From: Flavobacterium sp. YJ01 | GTDB taxonomy: Bacteria > Bacteroidota > Bacteroidia > Flavobacteriales > Flavobacteriaceae | Assembly (NCBI RefSeq): GCF_029320955.1 | Contig: NZ_CP119757.1 | Span: 2,666,001-2,730,000, forward strand | Length of the DNA stretch: 64,000 bases | Reading direction: 5' to 3' | Part shown: positions 9,895 to 17,298 of the stretch, in pieces | Numbering within the stretch: position 1 is the stretch's first letter | Layout: each line of letters opens with the position of its first letter | The notes under the pieces: model-generated | The model's input: only the letters and a program-made list of their open reading frames with translations | The model's database searches: none | Told to the model about the DNA's origin: nothing | Position numbers and translations under genes: made by a program

Positions 9895-10076
9895 TGTAAC
9901 TTTTTTGGTTAAAATTGTTATATTTTTATTGTAAAGATATTGTTTTAAAATTAATTTTAATTGAAACTTAATTCATAAATGAGAGTAAATTTAAGGTTAT
10001 TTAATACTAATAAGAGAAGTAAAGTTTCTATTTATTCAGTTTATTTAGTGAAATTTGCATTCTCAAATAAAAAAAT

Positions 10077-11033
10077 ATGAAATTTTTTGGTTCACTTCTA
10101 CTTTGCATTCTTTTAATTTCTACAAATGTTTTTTCTCAAAAAGACAAATCTTCTTTTCAAGTAGTTCCGTTAGGAGTAAAAGGCGGAATTGACGAAAAAA
10201 ATCTCTCTGCTTATTTACTTGCCCCTTCAAACACAAATGATTTTATTTCTTTAGATGCGGGAACAATAAATGCCGGAATTGAAAAAGCAATCGAAAAGAA
10301 AACTTTTAAAGTTTCTGTTAGCGAAGTTTTAAAAAAATACATAAAAGGCTATTTGATTTCTCATGCGCATTTAGATCATGTTTCGGGTTTGATTATTAAT
10401 TCTCCCGCCGACTCTTCAAAAACGGTTTATGCGACTAATAAATGTATGGAAATGATGGAAAATCATTATTTCAACGATCAGACCTGGGCAAATTTTGGAG
10501 ATGCAGGTCCAGGTTTTCCTTTAAAAAAATATCATTTTCAGACTTTAAATTTAAACGAAGAAATTCCTCTCACCAACACAACTATGACGGTTAAAGCTTT
10601 TCCTCTAAGTCATGTCAATCCGTTTGAGAGTACCGCTTTTTTAGTTAAAAGTGAAAATAATTATGCGTTGTATTTAGGTGATACAGGACCAGACGAAGTA
10701 GAAAAAAGCAATAATCTTCAAGATTTATGGACAGCAATTGCGCCGTTAGTTAAAGCAAAACAATTAAAAGGAATTTTTATTGAAGTTTCATTTCCAAATG
10801 AACAGCCAGATAAATTTCTGTTTGGACATTTAACACCAAATTATTTAATGAAAGAACTTCATGTTTTAGAAGATTTGGCAGGAAAAGGTTCTTTAGAAAA
10901 CTTCAAAATCATTATTACACATTTGAAGCCTCCAGCAAAAAATATTGTCAAAATTAAAGAGCAATTAAAAAATCAAAATGATTTAGGATTAAAGATTATT
11001 TATCCTGAACAAGGGAAAAAGTTCGAGTTATAG
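10077..11033 (+). CDS. Class II 3',5'-cyclic-nucleotide phosphodiesterase-like MBL protein
   Basis: A 318-aa metallo-beta-lactamase-fold hydrolase with a signal peptide (residues 1-20, ending in NVFSQ), so it probably acts in the periplasm. The motif SHAHLDHVSGLIINSP (zinc ligands H96, H98, D100, H101) agrees with the class II cAMP phosphodiesterase signature H-x-H-L-D-H-x-x-G-L-x-x-x-S-P. Further family features are DAGT after strand 2, SHVNPFESTAFLV, YLGDTGPD and EVSFPNEQPDKFLFGHLTP. Yeast PDE1 and periplasmic bacterial homologues hydrolyse cAMP/cGMP; the substrate here is inferred. It starts 182 bases after the divergent ALDH gene. The export signal implies extracytoplasmic substrate. Confidence 0.82.
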   Translation: MKFFGSLLLCILLISTNVFSQKDKSSFQVVPLGVKGGIDEKNLSAYLLAPSNTNDFISLDAGTINAGIEKAIEKKTFKVSVSEVLKKYIKGYLISHAHLDHVSGLIINSPADSSKTVYATNKCMEMMENHYFNDQTWANFGDAGPGFPLKKYHFQTLNLNEEIPLTNTTMTVKAFPLSHVNPFESTAFLVKSENNYALYLGDTGPDEVEKSNNLQDLWTAIAPLVKAKQLKGIFIEVSFPNEQPDKFLFGHLTPNYLMKELHVLEDLAGKGSLENFKIIITHLKPPAKNIVKIKEQLKNQNDLGLKIIYPEQGKKFEL

Positions 11034-11087
11034 AAATTATTTTGTAAGTTATTTTTTATATTTTTACCAGATAATCTAAACTTTATA

Positions 11088-11387
11088 ATGAGAATTGTTT
11101 GGTCAAAAAAAGCGAATTATACATTTTATAACATTCAATATTATTTAGAACAATATTGGACTTTAGCGATATTACAAAAATTCATAAAGGACTCTTTGCA
11201 TATTATCAATTTACTCGAAAATAATCCTGAATTGGGCAAATACAATGCAAAACTGGAATGCCGAGAAATTGTTCTTTCAAAACAGGTTAAATTATATTAT
11301 GAAATAAACGAAGATGACATAATATTAATAGCTTTCTCAAATAATCGTCAAAAGCCTTTGAGTTTTTTAAATCTGCAAAATTTTTAG
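11088..11387 (+). CDS. RelE/ParE-family toxin
   Basis: A 99-aa protein with the layout of Bacteroidota RelE/ParE toxins: MRIVWSKKANYTFYNIQYYL at the N-terminus, a helical middle, LLENNPELGKY, then the beta core with REIVLSKQVKLYYEI and ILIAFSNNRQKPL at the end. Such proteins act on ribosome-bound mRNA (RelE) or DNA gyrase (ParE); which applies here cannot be told. Unusually, no antitoxin gene precedes it: the upstream gene is the phosphodiesterase, 54 bases away. The likely partner is the HTH gene on the opposite strand, whose stop codon overlaps this one in the tetranucleotide TTAG. Confidence 0.8.
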   Translation: MRIVWSKKANYTFYNIQYYLEQYWTLAILQKFIKDSLHIINLLENNPELGKYNAKLECREIVLSKQVKLYYEINEDDIILIAFSNNRQKPLSFLNLQNF

Positions 11388-11695
11388 ATAAGATTTTTTC
11401 TTTTTAATTCTGCAAGCATTTCTTCATGAGTTATATAATCTCCATTTATATAATCAAGTTTCCCCTGTGCAATGTCGGCTTTTAGTTGTATTTTAAAATT
11501 TTCCTCTGGAGAAAGAATTTTTGCAATTGAAAGCATTTCATCAGGAGTAAATGAATGTGATTTCAATTTTCTATAAAACGTTGGACTCGAAATACCAACT
11601 TTTTCAATAATATAGTTTCTCTTATAAGTTGATTTATCAATTAGACTCTCAATATTTTCAACTATATTTTTGTATGCGATAATTTCTTGTATCAT
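11384..11695 (-). CDS. HTH protein, probable antitoxin of the convergent toxin
   Basis: A 103-aa protein not recognised by name. An N-terminal helical region is followed by a helix-turn-helix (IIEKVGISSPTFYRKLKSH, about residues 28-47), then a C-terminal acidic and helical tail (ADIAQGKLDYINGDYITHEE and MLAELKRK) that resembles the toxin-wrapping tails of RelB/ParD-type antitoxins. It runs tail-to-tail with the RelE/ParE-like gene, overlapping it by 4 bases. Its own promoter region holds two direct repeats, so autoregulation is plausible. The DNA-binding call is good; the antitoxin role is inference from the tail and the position. Confidence 0.65.
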   Translation of the reverse strand: MIQEIIAYKNIVENIESLIDKSTYKRNYIIEKVGISSPTFYRKLKSHSFTPDEMLSIAKILSPEENFKIQLKADIAQGKLDYINGDYITHEEMLAELKRKNLI

Positions 11696-11719
11696 TTATA
11701 TTACTTTTTAATAACGTTT

Positions 11720-11751
11720 ATGATACAAATATATATCAAAAATGATACAAA
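11720..11751 (-). promoter_or_regulatory. Operator repeats and -7 box of the HTH gene
   Basis: Direct repeats ATGATACAAA at 11720-11729 and 11742-11751 are spaced 22 bases apart, two helical turns. They overlap and flank a minus-strand -7 box TATATTTG (11726-11733). A further copy, ATGATACAAG, forms the start codon of the gene. The layout fits autorepression by the HTH product. Confidence 0.5.
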
Positions 11752-11770
11752 ATTCTCTCTTTTAACAAAA

Positions 11771-11799
11771 ACCCGACAGGTTTTAAAAACTTGTCGGGT
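11771..11799 (-). terminator. Terminator of the 3-hydroxyanthranilate dioxygenase gene
   Basis: An imperfect palindrome with the outer stem ACCCGACA / TGTCGGGT is followed on the minus strand by TTTTGTTAAA. It lies 20 bases after the stop of the minus-strand gene. Confidence 0.7.
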
Positions 11800-11818
11800 T
11801 CGATACTGTTATTATATA

Positions 11819-12358
11819 TTACTTTTTAGCCACAAACCTCGGATCACTTTCCATAACAGTTCCGCAATTATCGCAAGTTCGTAATTCTTCTGAATTGTAA
11901 AAATGTTCGAAGTGAGGAAGAAAATCCTTTTCTATATTATGAAGTTCAAAATACACTTCGTAAAGTTTATGATTACAATTGTCACAATGCCAAAGCAAAC
12001 CGTCTGTAAAACCTTGTCCTGCACGTTTTCTTTCTATGACTAAACCAATAGAACCCTCAGAACGAACTGGAGAATGTGGCACTTTTGCTGGATGCAAATA
12101 CATATCGCCTGCATTTAATTCCATTTCTTTTCGCTCTCCGTCTTCCTGAATCACCACTTTTATACTTCCTTCTAACTGATAAAAAAGTTCTTCTGTTTCG
12201 TTATAATGATAGTCTTTTCGAGCGTTTGGACCAGCCACAATCATTATAATATAATCTCCAGAATCAACATATAAGTTTTTATTTCTAACTGGCGGTTTCA
12301 ATAAATGACGGTTTTCGTCGATCCATTTTGTGAGGTTGAAAGGTTTTGCTATAGCCAT
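11819..12358 (-). CDS. nbaC: 3-hydroxyanthranilate 3,4-dioxygenase
   Basis: A 179-aa cupin-fold Fe(II) dioxygenase that opens the ring of 3-hydroxyanthranilate in the kynurenine pathway, leading to quinolinate and NAD. Visible are the iron site (DYHYNETEELFYQLEGS, with His and Glu ligands) and LHPAKVPHSPVRSE (third ligand His and the substrate-binding Arg). A C-terminal rubredoxin-like two-CxxC site (CDNCNH and CDNCGT) is typical of the bacterial enzyme. No other kynurenine-pathway gene is in the window. Length and motifs are normal. Confidence 0.93.
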   Translation of the reverse strand: MAIAKPFNLTKWIDENRHLLKPPVRNKNLYVDSGDYIIMIVAGPNARKDYHYNETEELFYQLEGSIKVVIQEDGERKEMELNAGDMYLHPAKVPHSPVRSEGSIGLVIERKRAGQGFTDGLLWHCDNCNHKLYEVYFELHNIEKDFLPHFEHFYNSEELRTCDNCGTVMESDPRFVAKK

Positions 12359-12404
12359 TTTTCTAATTCTAAATTTTGAAAAGCTAAGTTAGTGAAATTG
12401 TAGA

Positions 12405-12422
12405 GATGCACCGCAGTGCATC
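12405..12422. repeat. Short palindromic repeat GATGCAC-cgca-GTGCATC
   Basis: A 7-base perfect stem with a 4-base loop. It is close in sequence and form to the palindrome 33 bases further on, as if both were members of one dispersed family. Confidence 0.65.
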
Positions 12423-12454
12423 TTATAGTTTCATTTGTTATTTCTTTTAGAAGT

Positions 12455-12480
12455 GTAGACGCACTGCAGTGCGCCTCTAC
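12455..12480. repeat. Palindromic repeat overlapping the nuclease gene stop
   Basis: The perfect 14-base core CGCACTGCAGTGCG is extended by GTAGA / TCTAC. Its right end (12477-12480) covers the stop codon of the minus-strand endonuclease-like gene, so the repeat supplies the 3' end of that reading frame. Confidence 0.75.
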
Positions 12481-13574
12481 AATTTCTCTCGTATCAAATA
12501 AATATAAACTGGAAAATGATCGCTAAAACCAGCTTCTGCAAGCGTATTTCGTAGAGGATAACCTTTATATTTTCCAGAAGTTTGAATGAGATAAGGTTTG
12601 TTGAAAATACCCGCTTTCCAAAATTGATACGTTGAAAAATCAGATTTAATAAACGATTCCGTCATTATAATTTGATCAAATAGACTCCAAGAATCACGAT
12701 AAGCAAGTGTTCCCAATCCTTTATTTTCCAAATCTTCAAACGGATTGAAAGTGCCAAATTCTCTTACTTCTGATTTTTTGCCTTTTGCTTCTAATCCCAA
12801 TTTTATACTATTGTTTGAAGGCCCGTCATTAAAATCTCCCATAGTTAAAACTTTAGCTTGCGGATTAATTTGTTGCAGAGAATCGATAATTTTTCTGTTT
12901 AATTTTCCGGCAGGTTCGCGAAACAAACTTGTTGCTTTTTCGCCACCAGATCTTGACGGCCAGTGATTGACAATTATATGAATTTCTTCATCTTCTAAAA
13001 ATCCCGAAACCAAAAGCTGATCTCTCGTAAAAACACGATTCTTGATTTCTTTCTTAACTTCAATTTCTTCATCCTCTGTATCTAAAATTTCTTCTTTCTT
13101 TAGAATATTATTTTTGTAGATAATGAGCGGAATATTAGAAAATGAAATCGGTCTAAAATATTTTTTCTGATACAGCAATGCGACATCAATTCCGCGTTTA
13201 TCTGGAGAATCAAAATGAATAATTCCGAAATCTAATTCTTGTAGTTTTGGCTCGTTTATTAAATCTTCTAAAACTCCACGATTTTCTATTTCAGCTCCAC
13301 CGATTAATACTGGTGCATTTGAATTTTCAGGTGTTCCAATTTCAGAAATAACTCTTGCCAGATTTTTTAATTTCTGCTGATATTTTTCGGTTGTCCAATT
13401 TTGTGCTCCATTTGGAGTCCATTCATCATCATTTGTAAATTCGTCATTTATAGTATCGTACAAATTTTCAAAATTGTAAAAAGCAACGGTATGTATTTTA
13501 TATTTTTTGGATTGAGAATAACCCTGAAATATTCCGATAATAATTATGTAAAAACAAATTTTATTAAACTTCAT
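12477..13574 (-). CDS. Secreted endonuclease/exonuclease/phosphatase-family protein
   Basis: A 365-aa protein with an N-terminal signal peptide (about 1-20, ending in GYSQS) and the endonuclease/exonuclease/phosphatase (EEP) fold. Seen in order: AFYNFENLYDTINDE (metal-site Asn/Glu region), GGAEIENRGVLEDL, SPDKRGIDVALLYQ, IIVNHWPSRSGGE, KVLTMGDFNDGPSN (catalytic Asp-Asn) and FSDHFPVYIYL (C-terminal Asp-His). All expected catalytic positions appear intact. The family includes nucleases and phosphodiesterases, and the substrate is not known. The stop codon lies within a palindromic repeat. Confidence 0.85.
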   Translation of the reverse strand: MKFNKICFYIIIIGIFQGYSQSKKYKIHTVAFYNFENLYDTINDEFTNDDEWTPNGAQNWTTEKYQQKLKNLARVISEIGTPENSNAPVLIGGAEIENRGVLEDLINEPKLQELDFGIIHFDSPDKRGIDVALLYQKKYFRPISFSNIPLIIYKNNILKKEEILDTEDEEIEVKKEIKNRVFTRDQLLVSGFLEDEEIHIIVNHWPSRSGGEKATSLFREPAGKLNRKIIDSLQQINPQAKVLTMGDFNDGPSNNSIKLGLEAKGKKSEVREFGTFNPFEDLENKGLGTLAYRDSWSLFDQIIMTESFIKSDFSTYQFWKAGIFNKPYLIQTSGKYKGYPLRNTLAEAGFSDHFPVYIYLIREKL

Positions 13575-13703
13575 AAATTTACATTTTAAAAAGTTTCAAT
13601 ATTAATCATTTTATTTAAATGTAGGAAAAATCTAATATTTTTAAGTTCTAAATTTTCTATATTTGTTTTTCATTCAAAATGAAAAAGCAAAAAAACTATC
13701 ACA

Positions 13704-14702
13704 ATGAAAAACAGTTTATTCTTTAAAAAACACTTTATTTTTTATAAAGTCGCATTTCTTATTTTTGCTTTACAATCATTCACTTGTCAATCCCAACAAA
13801 TCATGATAACACCACCTTATTTACAAAAAGGAGATACTGTTGCGCTTTTAGCAACTGCTCGAAAAAACATTGACGACAACTTAAAACCAACAATAGATTT
13901 ATTGCACAGCTGGGGATTAGAAGCCGTAGTCGGATCTACAATTGGATTAGATTATCATCAATTGGCAGGAACAGACGAGCAAAGAGCAGCCGATTTTCAA
14001 AAACAATTAGACAATCCGAATATTAAAGCAATTTGGTGCGTTCGCGGCGGTTATGGAACTGTTAGAATGTTAGATTTATTAGATTTTAGCAAATTTAAAC
14101 AACATCCAAAATGGGTTATCGGATTTAGCGATGTAACGGTTTTGCATAATCATTTGAATACGATGGGTTACAAATCGCTTCACGGAATCATGCCCGTAAC
14201 CGTTCCGAGAGCTACTCCAGATGCTGTAAGTTCGCTAAAAGCGAGTTTATTTGGAGAGCCGGTTTCGTATTCTATCAGTCCAACTCCAATGAATCGTTTA
14301 GGAAGTGCGACTGGAGAATTAGTTGGAGGAAATTTATCTATTTTGTATAGTTTATTGGGATCTCCGTCTGCAATTGACTGCAAAGACAAAATATTATTTA
14401 TTGAAGATTTAGATGAATATCTGTATCATATTGATCGTATGATGATGAATTTGAAACGAAATGGATGCATCGAAAACCTAAAAGGAATTATTATTGGCGG
14501 AATGACAAGCATGAAAGATAATGAAGTTCCGTGGGGCAAAAATGCTTTGGAGATTATCGATGACGTTACCAAAAAATACAATATTCCAGTAATTTTTAAT
14601 TTCCCAGCTGGTCATATTAGAGACAACAGAGCTTTGATTATGGGAAATACCGTTACAATGGAAGTTACTGCTTCTGGAGGTACGCTTACTTTTAAAAGAT
14701 AA
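13704..14702 (+). CDS. LD-carboxypeptidase (peptidase family S66)
   Basis: A 332-aa protein matching muramoyltetrapeptide carboxypeptidase, which removes the terminal D-residue from tetrapeptide stems during peptidoglycan recycling. The N-terminus is hydrophobic (about 1-30) and looks like a signal peptide or poor lipobox (SFTC), so it probably works in the periplasm rather than the cytoplasm like E. coli LdcA. The core begins at ITPPYLQKGDTVALLATAR. The catalytic Ser142 sits in GFSDVT after VRGGYGTVRML. GELVGGNLSILYSLLGS, FIEDLDEYLYHIDRMM (Glu of the triad) and FPAGHIRDN (His) follow. A complete S-E-H triad is therefore visible. Confidence 0.9.
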   Translation: MKNSLFFKKHFIFYKVAFLIFALQSFTCQSQQIMITPPYLQKGDTVALLATARKNIDDNLKPTIDLLHSWGLEAVVGSTIGLDYHQLAGTDEQRAADFQKQLDNPNIKAIWCVRGGYGTVRMLDLLDFSKFKQHPKWVIGFSDVTVLHNHLNTMGYKSLHGIMPVTVPRATPDAVSSLKASLFGEPVSYSISPTPMNRLGSATGELVGGNLSILYSLLGSPSAIDCKDKILFIEDLDEYLYHIDRMMMNLKRNGCIENLKGIIIGGMTSMKDNEVPWGKNALEIIDDVTKKYNIPVIFNFPAGHIRDNRALIMGNTVTMEVTASGGTLTFKR

Positions 14703-14754
14703 AACTACAATCCTTTTTTAAGGAAACTTAAAATACCACATATTAAAATCTCGA

Positions 14755-14804
14755 AAAGACGCGAAGTCGCAAAGTTTTAAGTCACTTTGCGACTTCGCGT
14801 CTTT
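14755..14804. repeat. 21-base perfect inverted repeat
   Basis: Arms at 14755-14775 and 14784-14804 pair perfectly around an 8-base loop (core GACGCGAAGTCGCAAAG). There is no T-run, so it is a structured intergenic repeat rather than a clear terminator. Confidence 0.8.
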
Positions 14805-14829
14805 GCGTGCAAAAAACATAAACCGCACA

Positions 14830-14859
14830 ACTTGAAACCTGAAACCTGAAACTTGAAAC
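14830..14859. repeat. Tandem CTTGAAAC/CCTGAAAC heptads
   Basis: Four tandem seven-base units of the form (C/T)TGAAAC lie 11 bases before the yraN start. They may affect translation initiation or be simple slippage repeats. Confidence 0.6.
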
Positions 14860-14869
14860 AAAAAACATC

Positions 14870-15241
14870 ATGGCAGAACATAACGATTTAGGAAAACTTG
14901 GTGAAGATCTTGCAGTTTCACATCTTGAAGAAAATGGATATAGAATTCGAGAACGAAATTATGTTTTTCAAAAAGCCGAAATAGATATAATTGCACAAAA
15001 AGGTTCGATTCTCGCAATTGTTGAAGTTAAAACACGCTCGAGCTTAGATTTTGGTTCTCCGCAAGATTTTGTGAAACCAAAAAAAATTCAATTACTTATT
15101 AAAGCAGTAAATGCCTACATAAACGATAGGGAAAAGGATTTTGGAGAAGATTTAGAAATCCGTTTTGACATCATTGGCATCCATAAAAACGGCGAATCAT
15201 TTGCAATTGAACATCTTACCGACGCTTTTTATCACTTTTAA
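14870..15241 (+). CDS. YraN family (UPF0102) putative nuclease
   Basis: A 123-aa protein with the restriction-endonuclease-like fold of the YraN family. Seen: LGKLGEDLAVSHLEENGY, YRIRERNYVFQKAEIDIIA and the E-x-K motif in LAIVEVKTRSSLDFGSP, which together give the usual (E)-D-ExK metal site. The C-terminus RFDIIGIH is also typical. The cellular role of the family is not established, though links to DNA processing have been proposed. It follows a large inverted repeat and tandem heptads. Confidence 0.88.
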   Translation: MAEHNDLGKLGEDLAVSHLEENGYRIRERNYVFQKAEIDIIAQKGSILAIVEVKTRSSLDFGSPQDFVKPKKIQLLIKAVNAYINDREKDFGEDLEIRFDIIGIHKNGESFAIEHLTDAFYHF

Positions 15242-15253
15242 CATAATTTTTTA

Positions 15254-15293
15254 TTGTTATAATTGTAACAATTTGTTTTTTTATTTATATTTG
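15254..15293 (+). promoter_or_regulatory. Promoter with overlapping dyad before the wHTH-ACT-like gene
   Basis: A near-perfect dyad TTGTTATAATTGTAACAA (15254-15271) overlaps the -33 TTG (15263-15265). A -7 box TATATTTG lies 20 bases downstream of it at 15286-15293. The arrangement suggests repression, possibly by the gene's own product. Confidence 0.5.
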
Positions 15294-15358
15294 CAAAGAA
15301 TTATAACATCGCAATGTTAAATTAACAACCAACCGAATTACAAAAAAAAAAAAGAATT

Positions 15359-16015
15359 ATGAAAACTGTGTCTTCTATTGTAGAAAACTACATTAAAACA
15401 AAACCATTTTTATTGAATGCCCTCTCGCTCGGAATTATTAACCTAACTTCACTTTCGCGAAACATTATGACCGAATTAGAAAGTGAGTTTGGAAAAGAAG
15501 TAAAACAGGGCGCTGTTGTAATGTCTTTAAAACGACTAACGGAAGAACTAGATTTTAAACTTAACCACAAAATCAATAAAGTAATTAAAAATATCGGAGA
15601 AATCACGGTTCGTTCTGAGCTTACAGATTACACTTTTGCTGCTTCTGAAACTGTTCTGAACAAACAAGCCGATTTAATTTCTGATATTAACGCTTTATCT
15701 GATATTTTCTATACCTCATCTCGTGGTGTAAACGAAACTAATATCGTTGTCAGCAGCAGTGTAAATCACTTAGTTGAGAAACACTTTATGAGAGAGAAAT
15801 TAATTCAGAAACTGGATAATTTAGCTTCAATTACAGTAAAATTACCAAAAGAAAACATTGTTGTTCCTGGTATTTACTACTTCATTTTCCAACGTTTGGC
15901 TTGGGAAGGAATTATTATTAATGAAGTTATTTCGACTTCAAATGAATTTACCATTTTAGTTGGAGAAGATCAAGTTGATGTTGCTTTTAAAGTAATAAAA
16001 GATTTGAAAAACTAA
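15359..16015 (+). CDS. Probable winged-helix / ACT-like regulatory protein
   Basis: A 218-aa soluble protein, not recognised by name. Residues about 15-70 (LNALSLGIINLTSLSRNIMT, then VVMSLKRLTEEL) look like a winged helix. Residues about 150-215 have the beta-alpha-beta pattern of an ACT domain (ASITVKLPKENIVVPGIYYF, WEGIIINEVISTSNEFTILV). ACT domains bind small ligands such as amino acids. The promoter carries a dyad overlapping the -33 element. It is expressed alone and has a terminator. Both domain calls are by eye. Confidence 0.6.
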   Translation: MKTVSSIVENYIKTKPFLLNALSLGIINLTSLSRNIMTELESEFGKEVKQGAVVMSLKRLTEELDFKLNHKINKVIKNIGEITVRSELTDYTFAASETVLNKQADLISDINALSDIFYTSSRGVNETNIVVSSSVNHLVEKHFMREKLIQKLDNLASITVKLPKENIVVPGIYYFIFQRLAWEGIIINEVISTSNEFTILVGEDQVDVAFKVIKDLKN

Positions 16016-16041
16016 TTCGAAAATCAGAGTTATATATATTG

Positions 16042-16084
16042 AAATCCTTTTGTTCTTTTCAGGAAGACGAAAGGATTTTTTTTT
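16042..16084 (+). terminator. Terminator after the wHTH-ACT-like gene
   Basis: AAATCCTTT pairs with AAAGGATTT with a loop of about 21 bases that pairs partly. Nine Ts follow, and it starts 26 bases after the stop. Confidence 0.7.
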
Positions 16085-16378
16085 GAATATACTCAGCCTA
16101 AACCTCAATTTCATATTTCGCACATAAGAATATTCTCAAAAGTCAAATTCGAAATAAATTTTTATTTGGCTAAAGCGTCAAAATAACACTTACTTGTATA
16201 AAAGCCACTTGACGTTGTTTTTGACTGTTTTATTTAAAAAACTAACAAAAAATCCGAATTAAGTTTTTTTATATATGATTTGTTGCGAATAATATTTTTA
16301 TATATTTGCCAAGAAGTCAGACACCAGACCTCTATTTTGATAGTTTAATACCATTAGAATTAAATAAAGCGAATTAAA
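16085..16378 (+). promoter_or_regulatory. Upstream region and promoter of the ECF sigma gene
   Basis: AT-rich and without an ORF. The one clear signal is TTTG (16279-16282), 18 bases, TATATTTG (16301-16308), a good flavobacterial promoter. It would start transcription about 65 bases before the sigma gene. Nothing else is evident between the upstream terminator and this promoter. Confidence 0.6.
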
Positions 16379-16942
16379 TTGTTAGAAGCAGCAAACCATA
16401 GTGAAAAATTATTGGTGAGTGAACTCAAAAATGGTAACGAAAAAGCTTTTCGGCAACTTTTTGATTTATACTACCAAGATATTTATGGTTACAGCATTAG
16501 TCTTTTAAAATCAAAAGAGGCGGCAGAAGAGAATGTGCAGGATGTTTTTATGAAGGTTTGGCTCAACCGCGAAAATTTAAATATAGAACAATCATTTAAA
16601 GCCTATATTTTTACAATTGCAAGAAATCAGGCTTTTAATGTTTTGAACAAAGCAGCAAATGAAATTCTTTTAAAAGAAGCTGTTTTTTATGAAAGTCAGA
16701 AATCACATGAATACGGAGATTATTCCATTCGGGAAGCCGATTGCAAGAAACTCCAAAAACAAGCTATAAAACAGCTTCCTCCTAAACGACGGCAGATTTT
16801 TAAAATGTCTCGAAAAAAAGGAATGAGCTATGAAGAAATAAGTCAGGAACTAGGTATTTCGATAAATACCGTCCGGAACCAGATGAGTAAAGCGCTCGAA
16901 TCGATGCGCGGTTTTTTTCAACTTCACGATGAAATTATCTAA
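16379..16942 (+). CDS. ECF-type RNA polymerase sigma factor
   Basis: A 187-aa sigma-70 family factor of the extracytoplasmic-function group. Region 2 runs from about residue 18 to 85 (FRQLFDLYYQDIYGYSISLL, VQDVFMKVWLNRENL). Region 4 lies near 125-180 (LPPKRRQIFKMSRKKGMSYE, EISQELGISINTVRNQMSKA). No ATG fits the frame: the best start is the TTG at 16379, and an in-frame stop lies 18 bases upstream. A FecR gene and an STN-containing susC follow, so it should be the sigma factor that drives the starch locus after a signal from the outer membrane. A UUCG-capped terminator ends the transcript. Confidence 0.92.
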   Translation: MLEAANHSEKLLVSELKNGNEKAFRQLFDLYYQDIYGYSISLLKSKEAAEENVQDVFMKVWLNRENLNIEQSFKAYIFTIARNQAFNVLNKAANEILLKEAVFYESQKSHEYGDYSIREADCKKLQKQAIKQLPPKRRQIFKMSRKKGMSYEEISQELGISINTVRNQMSKALESMRGFFQLHDEII

Positions 16943-16964
16943 CCAAAACCACAATAATGCCATT

Positions 16965-16993
16965 AAAATCACTCTTCGGAGTGATTTTTTTTT
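16965..16993 (+). terminator. UUCG-capped terminator after the sigma gene
   Basis: A 10-base perfect stem AAAATCACTC / GAGTGATTTT closes a TTCG tetraloop and leads into a T-run. It separates the sigma gene from the fecR-like gene. Confidence 0.92.
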
Positions 16994-17015
16994 GATTATA
17001 ATTCATACCCTTTTT

Positions 17016-17080
17016 TAAGCCACAGATTAGAGGATTTTCACAGATTGAAATCCTTTTTAATCTTTTTAATCTGTGGCTAA
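17016..17080. repeat. Palindromic repeat, CACAGATT family
   Basis: The outer arms TAAGCCACAGATTA and TAATCTGTGGCTTA-like pair, with internal AGGATT/AATCCT pairing. The same sequence family forms the inner hairpin at 28396-28461. Confidence 0.75.
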
Positions 17081-17091
17081 AAACAACATTT

Positions 17092-17217
17092 AATTGCCTC
17101 CAGCTTTAGCTGGAGGTTTAAGAAGTGAGTAAAATTGGGCTTTAGCCAAATTAGGATAGTTTGGCTAAAGCCTTTTGTGATGACATTTTCGACCTCCAGT
17201 TAAAACTGGAGGCAATT
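17092..17217. repeat. Nested palindromes (CCTCCAG outer, GGCTTTAGCC inner)
   Basis: The outer arms AATTGCCTCCAG (17092 on) and CTGGAGGCAATT (ending at 17217) pair across 126 bases. Each arm also holds its own small hairpin (CCTCCAGCTTTAGCTGGAGG on the left). Inside lies a separate 13-base perfect inverted repeat, GGCTTTAGCCAAA (17138-17150) with its complement at 17160-17172. A single copy of the outer family recurs at 35224-35250. Apart from the 21-codon frame at 17299, nothing else is seen between 16994 and 17391. Confidence 0.8.
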
Positions 17218-17298
17218 GATAAAATTTCTTTAGCATTGTTTTTCTAAAAAAAACCAAGAACACAAATCATTAAAAATCAACACCTTAAACCAATTAAA

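Noticed and set aside
11687..11884. 65-codon plus-strand ORF overlapping the HTH gene promoter
   Set aside because: It crosses the operator repeats and the terminator of the dioxygenase gene, with low-complexity sequence.
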